Source of the DNA: an uncultured Bacillota bacterium
GTDB taxonomy: Bacteria; Bacillota; Sulfobacillia; UBA995; UBA9673
DNA: 9,949 nt
Direction: 5' to 3'
Assembly (NCBI GenBank): GCA_937863905.1
Contig: CALMHV010000116.1
Span: 1-9,949 of the forward strand
Shown here: one piece after another, positions 5,519 through 9,949 of the stretch
Numbering within the stretch: position 1 is the stretch's first letter
Layout: each line of letters opens with the position of its first letter
The notes under the pieces: model-generated
Databases searched by the model: none
What the model was told of the DNA's origin: nothing
What the model saw: only the letters and a program-made list of their open reading frames with translations
Position numbers and translations under genes: made by a program

Positions 5519-6819
5519 GCCGTGGCCGGGGTCTCGCCGCCGGTGACGGCGGAGGCCTCCGCCGCTCCGGCCTCCAACTCCTCCAGGTCACGCCGGTAGG
5601 CCCGGAAGGCCCAGACCGCGATCAGCGCCCCGAACACCGTGACCAGACCAGCCGCGGCGAAGATGGCCCGGGCCCCGAAAAGGTCGCTGGCCCATCCGGC
5701 CAGGCCCAGGGCCAAAGGAGTGGCCGCCATCGCCCCGACCTGCACGGCGGAGAAGACCCGCCCGCGCACCCGGTCCGGGGTCCATTTCTGGAGCCAGGTC
5801 ATGAGTGGGATATTGATCACCGGGTTGACCAGGCCCCAGGCGAGAAAGATGGCGATGCCGTGCTCCAAACGGGAGGCCGGGACCAGGGCCAGAAGGACCA
5901 GCCCCTGCGCTACCAGCCCGAAGGTGACCAGGAGTCGCGGATTGAGGCGGGCCGCAACCGCTCCGAGCACCAGCGTGGAGACCAGGGCGCCCAGCGAGAG
6001 AGCCGAGCCCAGGAGACCGTAACCCTGGGCCCCGGCGTGCCAGGCCTTATCCACGTGGTTGGCCATGAGGACCATGACCGGAGAGGCGAAGAAGTTGACC
6101 ACCAAGGCCATGACCACAATGGTGAGCAAGAGCCGCCGCGAGGCGATAAAGGCGAAACCTTCCTTCACCCCCGAGAGCACCCGGGCAACGTTCGGGCGGG
6201 GTTGCCCGGCAGCGGGCCGGGCGCCGGGGATGCGGGCGAGGAGAATGGCCGCCGCTGAGACCAGGAAGGAGACGCCGTCGGCGATGAAGGCCGGCTGCGT
6301 CCCGGCCAGGCCGACGATGGCCCCGCCGAGGGCCGGTCCCACGATGCCGGAGATCTGGAAGGTCAGCGAGCCCAGGGCGTTCGCCGTCATCAGGTGGTCC
6401 CGGCCCACGACGTTGGGGATGCTGGCCTGCATCGCCGGCTGGAAGAAGGCCGAGACCGAGGACATGAGGAAGGCCATGGCGCAGAGGTGCCAGAAGGCGA
6501 GATGACCGGTCGCCAGGAGCAGGGGCACGCTCAGGGAGAGGCCGCCCCGGATGATGTCGGACCAGACCATGATCTTCTTGCGGTCCGCCAAGTCGACGAT
6601 CGACCCGGCGAAGAGCCCCAGCAGGAGATAGGGAAGCATGGAAAAGAGCATGACCGTGCCCATGGCCAGGTTCGACCCGGTGAGTTCCTTGACGAGCCAG
6701 AGGAGGGCGATGTTGCGCAAGGCGTCTCCCAGGCTGGAGATGAGACTACCCGACCAGAGGATGAAAAAATCTCGGTTACGTAGGACGGCCCCGTAGCCGG
6801 ACGGGCGCTTGTCGGTCAT
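5470..6819 (-). CDS. MFS exporter of the MFS_3 / EntS-like type
   Basis: A 449-residue transporter with about 12 membrane helices. Typical features are GSLISSLGDAL (24-34), the signature loop AGSIVDLADRKKIM (71-84), FFQPAMQASIPNVV followed by RDHLMTANAL (125-149), and VRGRVFSAVQ (351-360) in the second half. These are the hallmarks of the MFS_3 (transmembrane secretion effector, EntS-like) group that exports siderophores, macrolides and similar compounds. The substrate is unknown. The reading frame stays open upstream to 6990, but ATG at 6819 is chosen because GGGGGAT lies just before it and the preceding residues are not MFS-like and would overlap the next gene. The C-terminal 30 residues are a low-complexity Ala/Thr/Ser/Glu tail. 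The last 15 codons lie over the end of the convergent lamin-tail-like gene. It probably forms an operon with the small gene 31 bases upstream. Confidence 0.9.
   Translation of the reverse strand: MTDKRPSGYGAVLRNRDFFILWSGSLISSLGDALRNIALLWLVKELTGSNLAMGTVMLFSMLPYLLLGLFAGSIVDLADRKKIMVWSDIIRGGLSLSVPLLLATGHLAFWHLCAMAFLMSSVSAFFQPAMQASIPNVVGRDHLMTANALGSLTFQISGIVGPALGGAIVGLAGTQPAFIADGVSFLVSAAAILLARIPGARPAAGQPRPNVARVLSGVKEGFAFIASRRLLLTIVVMALVVNFFASPVMVLMANHVDKAWHAGAQGYGLLGSALSLGALVSTLVLGAVAARLNPRLLVTFGLVAQGLVLLALVPASRLEHGIAIFLAWGLVNPVINIPLMTWLQKWTPDRVRGRVFSAVQVGAMAATPLALGLAGWASDLFGARAIFAAAGLVTVFGALIAVWAFRAYRRDLEELEAGAAEASAVTGGETPATAQGSTAMVEQTSPSAS
5537..5564. terminator. Hairpin and 18-base palindrome at the third convergent junction
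   Basis: Starting 18 bases after the stop of the plus-strand gene, CCGCCG (5537-5542) pairs with CGGCGG (5547-5552) across a GTGA (GNRA-type) tetraloop. The right arm also begins a perfect 18-base palindrome, CGGCGGAGGCCTCCGCCG (5547-5564). Both lie within codons of the minus-strand exporter tail. There is no T-run. A 3'-end role is inferred. Confidence 0.4.
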
Positions 6820-6850
6820 CGGCCATCCCCCTTGACGGCCCGCGACGTCT

Positions 6851-7075
6851 CTACGACGCGCGGGCGGCGCGGAACTCGACCCGCCGGACGTCCATGCGGT
6901 TCTCGGCCAGGTACGGGAGGATCTGGTTGATGACCCTCTCGGGTTCAGAGGTGATAAGAGTGAGCGGGCGGACTTCGGTAACCCGCACACCGCAGATCAC
7001 GCGGAGATGCTCCCTGAGTCCCTGCGGGATTTCCCCCGCGTACTCGATCCGGATCTTGCCGTCGGTGCCCTGCAT
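6851..7075 (-). CDS. 74-residue protein resembling the C-terminal domain of ABC-2 exporter ATPases
   Basis: A small soluble protein whose start at 7075 is set by an excellent ribosome binding site (AAGGAGG, 7 bases before ATG). The frame is open further upstream to 7123, but without such a site. Predicted order is strand (KIRIEY, 7-12), helix (PQGLREHLRVIC, 17-28), strands (RVTEVRPLTLIT, 31-42), helix (EPERVINQILPYLAE, 44-58) and strand (DVRRVEFR, 62-69). The second half strongly recalls the accessory domain (DUF4162-like) that ends ABC-2 type drug-exporter ATPases, where a helix after 'DPE' leads to 'V.VRRVEVR'. Here there is no ATPase part, so it would be a free-standing domain. It lies 31 bases before the MFS_3 exporter gene, probably in one operon, and may regulate or assist it. 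The gene is well supported; the resemblance is by eye. Confidence 0.72.
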   Translation of the reverse strand: MQGTDGKIRIEYAGEIPQGLREHLRVICGVRVTEVRPLTLITSEPERVINQILPYLAENRMDVRRVEFRAARAS

Positions 7076-7181
7076 CGCTGTTCCTCCTTGCGGTCCCGTC
7101 ACGCGGCCCGGAACCTCTGCCACAAGGCTACCAGACGGCCCCGCCGGGAGAAGCGGACCAGCGGGAAGTCTTTATCTGGCC

Positions 7182-7254
7182 GCCGGTGGAGCGAAGTCGC
7201 TGGACCGGCAGACAGGCCCCGGTGGACTCAGGTCCAGGGCAGCAGGACCTGGTC
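7182..7254 (+). promoter_or_regulatory. Structured leader candidate before the aminotransferase-aldolase operon
   Basis: The 240-base divergent gap (7076-7315) holds two strong stems when read on the plus strand. Stem A pairs GCCGGT (7182-7187) with ACCGGC (7204-7209) and AGCG (7190-7193) with CGCT (7198-7201), with a GG/GG internal loop and an AAGT tetraloop. Stem B pairs CAGGTCC (7229-7235) with GGACCTG (7245-7251), extended by GAC/GTC around one bulged T. GTCC (7232-7235) can instead pair with GGAC at 7224-7227, giving two exclusive folds. I could not match it to a known riboswitch or T-box. It may be a regulatory RNA leader or just GC-rich symmetry. Confidence 0.35.
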
Positions 7255-7272
7255 TTCCCCGGTCTAATCTTG

Positions 7273-7310
7273 GAGAGGTTGGACCCTAGCTCCCGCGAGA
7301 GGATGGACCC
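7273..7310 (+). repeat. Direct repeat overlapping the ribosome binding site region
   Basis: GAGAGGTTGGACCC (7273-7286) recurs as GAGAGGATGGACCC (7297-7310), 13 of 14 bases alike, 24 bases apart. The second copy supplies the purine-rich stretch before the aminotransferase start at 7316. It may be a local duplication, a tandem binding site, or part of the structured leader, since GGACC also occurs at 7202 and 7245. Confidence 0.4.
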
Positions 7311-7315
7311 GGCCC

Positions 7316-8560
7316 ATGACCCTGCCCCCCGTCCCGCCGACCGACCTGAACCTTCCCCAGCGCACGCTCCTTGGACCCGGGCCGAGCAACGTCCATCCCC
7401 GCGTGTTGCGGGCCATGTCCCTGCCCTGCATCGGGCACCTCGACCCGGCCTTCCTCGAGGTGATGAACGGAACGATCGACCTGCTCCGCTACGTCTTTCA
7501 GACTGAGAACCGCCTGGTCATGCCTGTCTCCGGCACCGGCAGCGCCGGCATGGAGGCTGCCCTGGTCAACTTCATCGAACCCGGCGACACGGTCATCGTC
7601 GGGGTCAGCGGTCTCTTCGGGGAGCGGATGGCCGACATCGTCGGCCGCGCGGGCGGGCGCCTGGTCCGGGTGGACGCGCCCTGGGGCGAGCCCCTCGACC
7701 CGGACGAGGTTGCGACCGCTCTCGCCGCGCACCCCGGGGCGAAGGCCCTCACCGTCGTCCACGCCGAGACCTCGACCGGCGTCCTCCAGCCTCTGGAGCC
7801 CCTGGCCCGGCTGGCGCGCGAGCACGGCTGCCTCTTCATCGTCGATACCGTGACCTCGCTCGCCGGCGTGCCCGTGAAGGTCGACGAGTGGGGCCTCGAC
7901 GTCGTCTACAGCGGCACCCAGAAGTGCCTCTCCTGCCCGCCGGGGCTGGCCCCGCTCACCGCCGGCGAGCGGGCGGTGGAGGTCCTGAAGGCCCGCAAGA
8001 CCAAGGTCCAGAGCTGGTACCTGGACCTGCCGATGCTCGTCTCCTACTGGGGCACCGAGCGCTTCTACCACCACACCGCCCCGGTGAACATGGTCTTCGC
8101 CCTCTACGAAGCCTTGCGGCTCATCGCTGAGGAGGGTCTTGAGGCCCGCTTCGCCCGGCACCGGGTAAACGGCGAGGCCCTTCTCGCCGGCGTGCGGGCC
8201 ATGGGCCTGGAACCTTTCGCCCGCGAGGGCTACCGCGTGCCCATGCTGCTTTCGGTGAAGGTCCCCGACGGGGTCAATGACCTTGAGGTGCGCAAGGACC
8301 TCCTCGGGCGGGCCAACGTGGAGATAGGCGGAGGGCTCGGCCCGACCAAGGGCCGAATCTGGCGCATCGGACTTCTTGGCCACTCCGCCCAGCGGGAGAA
8401 CGTTCTTCTCGTCCTGGCCGCCCTGGAAGCCGCCCTCGGGCGGCAGGGGTTCAAGGCCGGGCCCGGAGCGGGATTGGCCGCCGCCGAAGCCGTCTATCGG
8501 GCGGAGATGGCGACCGCCCCGCCCGCCGGAGCCTCCGGCCCGAAGGCGGGTGGCCGCTGA
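7316..8560 (+). CDS. Class V aminotransferase, alanine/serine-glyoxylate type
   Basis: A 414-residue PLP enzyme of fold type I. It starts with the family's LLGPGPSNVHPRVL (18-31), has the cofactor-phosphate loop SGTGSAGMEA (72-81), HAETSTG (149-155), the ring-binding Asp in IVDTVTSLAG (D177), the Schiff-base Lys in SGTQKCLSCPPG (K203), WGTERFYHHTAPVNM (245-259) and R350 for the substrate carboxylate. These are the marks of alanine-glyoxylate, serine-glyoxylate and ureidoglycine-glyoxylate (PucG) aminotransferases, which the sequence alone does not separate. The neighbouring glyoxylate-producing aldolase favours alanine-glyoxylate. The last 35 residues are an Ala/Gly/Pro-rich tail. The start ATG at 7316 follows GAGAGGA by a rather long 12 bases. 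The stop TGA (8558-8560) overlaps the next ATG, so translation is probably coupled. Cytoplasmic. Confidence 0.9.
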   Translation: MTLPPVPPTDLNLPQRTLLGPGPSNVHPRVLRAMSLPCIGHLDPAFLEVMNGTIDLLRYVFQTENRLVMPVSGTGSAGMEAALVNFIEPGDTVIVGVSGLFGERMADIVGRAGGRLVRVDAPWGEPLDPDEVATALAAHPGAKALTVVHAETSTGVLQPLEPLARLAREHGCLFIVDTVTSLAGVPVKVDEWGLDVVYSGTQKCLSCPPGLAPLTAGERAVEVLKARKTKVQSWYLDLPMLVSYWGTERFYHHTAPVNMVFALYEALRLIAEEGLEARFARHRVNGEALLAGVRAMGLEPFAREGYRVPMLLSVKVPDGVNDLEVRKDLLGRANVEIGGGLGPTKGRIWRIGLLGHSAQRENVLLVLAALEAALGRQGFKAGPGAGLAAAEAVYRAEMATAPPAGASGPKAGGR

Positions 8561-9501
8561 TGGCCCCCGGCTCGGTCGACAGCCCGGCGCGGCCCGGCGC
8601 CCGCGACCTCCGGGGCGTCTTCGCCCCCATCCCCACGCCCTTCGAGCCCGCCTCCGGAGAGTTGGCCTGGGACCGCCTGGCCGAGAACGTCGCCCGCTGG
8701 AACCGCACCGGCCTTGCCGGCCTCGTGGTCCTGGGCTCCAACGGCGAGTTCGTCCTGCTCGAAGAGAGCGAGAAGGAGGCCCTGGTGGCCCGGACGCGGG
8801 AACTTGCCGCCCCGGCCAAGGCGGTCGTCGCCGGGACGGGGTGCGAGTCGACCCAGGCCACTATCCGCCTGACCCGGGCCTGCGTCCGGGCCGGGGCCGA
8901 CGCCGCGCTCGTGGTGACCCCGCACTACTACAAGGGCTCGATGACCGACCCGGCCCTCGAACGCTACTACCTCGACGTGGCCGAGGCCTCGCCGGCGCCG
9001 GTCCTCCTCTACAACATGCCGCGCAACACCGGGCTCAACCTCTCCCCCGCCCTCGTGGCCCGGCTCGCCCGCCACCCCAACATCACCGGCGTGAAAGACA
9101 GCGGGGGCGACATCGCCCAGATAGCCGAGATCATTCGCCTGGTGCCCCCGTCGTTTCGCGTCTTCGCCGGTTCGGCCGGGTTCTTTCTGGCCACGCTCGC
9201 TCTCGGCGGGGCCGGCGGCACCCTGGCCACGGCGAACATCGCCCCCGACGAGTGCTGCGCCATCCAGGACCTCTGGGAGTCCGGACGCCACGAAGAGGCC
9301 CGAGGCCTGCAGTTCCGACTTCTCCCGCCCAACCGGGCCGTCACGGCGCGCTGGGGGATTCCCGGCCTCAAGGCGGCGATGGACCTTCTGGGCTGGTACG
9401 GGGGTCCGCCTCGCCCGCCGCTCCTGCCGCTGGGCGAGACCGAGAAGGCGGAGTTGCGAGTCATCCTGGCGGAGGCGGGGCTCGCCGACCTCTCCCTCTA
9501 G
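8560..9501 (+). CDS. DapA-family aldolase, probable 4-hydroxy-2-oxoglutarate aldolase (HOGA1-like)
   Basis: A 313-residue class I aldolase of the dihydrodipicolinate synthase / N-acetylneuraminate lyase family, forming a TIM barrel. The Schiff-base Lys is K179 in GVKDSGGD, with Y151 in LLYNMPRNTG. Several blocks match my memory of human HOGA1 closely and differ from typical DapA: LGSNGEF (58-64, where DapA has GTTGE), GTGCESTQAT (92-101), GADAALVVTPHYYKG (112-126), FAGSAGF (202-208), and the C-terminal PNRAVT, WGIPGLK and GWYGGP (257-283). The expected reaction is 4-hydroxy-2-oxoglutarate to pyruvate plus glyoxylate, the last step of hydroxyproline breakdown. The ATG overlaps the aminotransferase stop (TGATG), with only GGCGGGTGG as a poor ribosome site, implying coupling. 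The glyoxylate would be consumed by that neighbour. The family is certain, the exact substrate likely but untested; another 2-oxo acid is possible. Confidence 0.88.
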   Translation: MAPGSVDSPARPGARDLRGVFAPIPTPFEPASGELAWDRLAENVARWNRTGLAGLVVLGSNGEFVLLEESEKEALVARTRELAAPAKAVVAGTGCESTQATIRLTRACVRAGADAALVVTPHYYKGSMTDPALERYYLDVAEASPAPVLLYNMPRNTGLNLSPALVARLARHPNITGVKDSGGDIAQIAEIIRLVPPSFRVFAGSAGFFLATLALGGAGGTLATANIAPDECCAIQDLWESGRHEEARGLQFRLLPPNRAVTARWGIPGLKAAMDLLGWYGGPPRPPLLPLGETEKAELRVILAEAGLADLSL

Positions 9502-9573
9502 CCGCCTAGGTGTCGCCTCGGCCGCCAAGAGGTTCCTCGCTCGGCACGGTGAACCTAACGGGGGCGATTCGGG

Positions 9574-9593
9574 CCGCTTCCCTCGGGAGGCGG
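9574..9593 (+). terminator. Hairpin after the aldolase gene
   Basis: CCGCTTCC (9574-9581) and GGAGGCGG (9586-9593) form an 8-pair stem with one G-T wobble and a CTCG loop, 72 bases after the aldolase stop and 43 before the next start. No T-run follows. It may end the operon, attenuate the next gene, or only stabilise the transcript. The remainder of the 135-base gap shows only the ribosome site of the next gene. Confidence 0.33.
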
Positions 9594-9636
9594 GCCGTCG
9601 TTCCGGAGGGACGCCCTAGAAGGAGGAACGGTCTTC

Positions 9637-9949
9637 ATGAGCGTTCTGGCCTCGAAGCGTCCGCCGGCGGCCGGGGTCCACGACGAAGCCAGCCTCAGCC
9701 GCTTCGTGACCGACCTTGAGGTCGTGCTCCGCGAGCTTTCCGTCAAGATGGCCCTCGTCTGGTGGGAGAGGTACACGGGGGGGCCGGGCGAGGGTCTGGA
9801 CGAGCTTGAGCGGGCGCGGTCGGAGATCCTGCTCGACCCGTCCTATGACGACCTCGTCCGGAACTGGTCCGAGGAGGACCCCCTCCTGGCCCGGCGGCTG
9901 GCCATCCTCGGCGACCTCATCTCCGAGGCCCGCGTCTCGGGCGTTCCCG
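9637..9949 (+). CDS. Start of a large protein, possibly an M2/M3-type metallopeptidase (partial)
   Basis: An open frame of 104 codons runs off the right edge. The ATG at 9637 has a very good ribosome binding site, AAGGAGG at 9620-9626. The visible part is helical and acidic: FVTDLEVVLRELSVKMALVW (24-43), a Trp pair then ERYTGG (44-49), a helix around 54-65, DPSYDDLVRNW (67-77) and DPLLARRLAILGDLISEARV (81-100). The layout of an N-terminal helix, 'xxWWExxTGG', and 'DP' before each following helix resembles the N-terminal lid of ACE-like M2 and oligopeptidase M3 enzymes, which act on peptides through an HExxH site. That site would lie outside the window, so the family is only a guess. It follows the glyoxylate operon in the same direction, 135 bases downstream. 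That it is a real gene is well supported. Confidence 0.6.
   Translation, partial: MSVLASKRPPAAGVHDEASLSRFVTDLEVVLRELSVKMALVWWERYTGGPGEGLDELERARSEILLDPSYDDLVRNWSEEDPLLARRLAILGDLISEARVSGVP

Noticed and set aside
6820..6990. An N-terminal extension of 57 residues on the MFS_3 exporter
   Set aside because: The extra residues are Arg/Ser/Pro-rich, overlap most of the small upstream gene in another frame, and the ATG at 6819 has its own ribosome binding site and gives the usual MFS start.
7076..7315. A known riboswitch or T-box in the divergent gap
   Set aside because: I looked for glycine, cobalamin, guanidine and T-box hallmarks on both strands and did not find their conserved core sequences. 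Only generic stems remain.
7286..8383. A 365-codon minus-strand frame opposite the aminotransferase, and similar long frames opposite and beside the aldolase (8376-9528)
   Set aside because: Low-complexity Gly/Arg/Pro/His-rich translations without motifs, while the plus-strand frames contain complete PLP and Schiff-base signatures.
1..9949. tRNA, rRNA, CRISPR repeats, transposase or integrase genes, attachment sites
   Set aside because: No cloverleaf, no regularly spaced repeat, no terminal inverted repeat and no recombinase motif was visible anywhere in the window.

Overview
The window is very GC-rich DNA that is almost fully coding: eleven protein genes (ten complete, one cut by the right edge) and no RNA gene, insertion sequence, phage gene or CRISPR array that I can support. 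Several starts are GTG, most are preceded by purine-rich Shine-Dalgarno sequences, and two gene products point to a spore-forming Bacillota: a PdaB-like polysaccharide deacetylase (1573-2409) and a small five-helix membrane protein of CBO0543 type (59-544). My best guess is a high-GC, possibly thermophilic Bacillota lineage (Symbiobacteriales, Thermaerobacterales or Limnochordia-like). This is inference from gene content and base composition only.

Layout. Left part (1-3408): a CBO0543-like membrane protein, then a metal-dependent amidohydrolase (669-1619) that seems to lack its last catalytic Asp, then the convergent PdaB-like deacetylase, and, divergent from that, a second amidohydrolase with a complete active site (2572-3408). 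Middle part (3405-7075): an MFS exporter on the minus strand, a membrane-anchored protein with a lamin-tail-like C-terminal domain on the plus strand, and a minus-strand pair made of a 74-residue protein and an MFS_3-type (EntS-like) exporter. The 74-residue protein resembles the accessory C-terminal domain of ABC-2 exporter ATPases. Right part (7316-9949): a class V aminotransferase of the alanine-glyoxylate type, whose stop codon overlaps the start of a DapA-family aldolase that looks strikingly like eukaryotic 4-hydroxy-2-oxoglutarate aldolase (HOGA1), then the start of a probable metallopeptidase.

The clearest metabolic unit is the aminotransferase-aldolase pair. The aldolase would split 4-hydroxy-2-oxoglutarate (the end product of hydroxyproline breakdown) into pyruvate and glyoxylate, and the aminotransferase would turn glyoxylate into glycine using alanine. 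Net: 4-hydroxy-2-oxoglutarate plus alanine gives glycine and two pyruvate. The human counterparts, AGXT and HOGA1, are both primary hyperoxaluria genes. The roughly 240-base region in front of this operon can form strong hairpins with alternative pairings and may be a regulatory leader.

The central genes alternate in strand and meet tail to tail three times, with overlaps of 47, 4 and 49 bases. Each junction carries a strong GC-rich inverted repeat without a T-tract, which looks like a shared bidirectional 3'-end signal.
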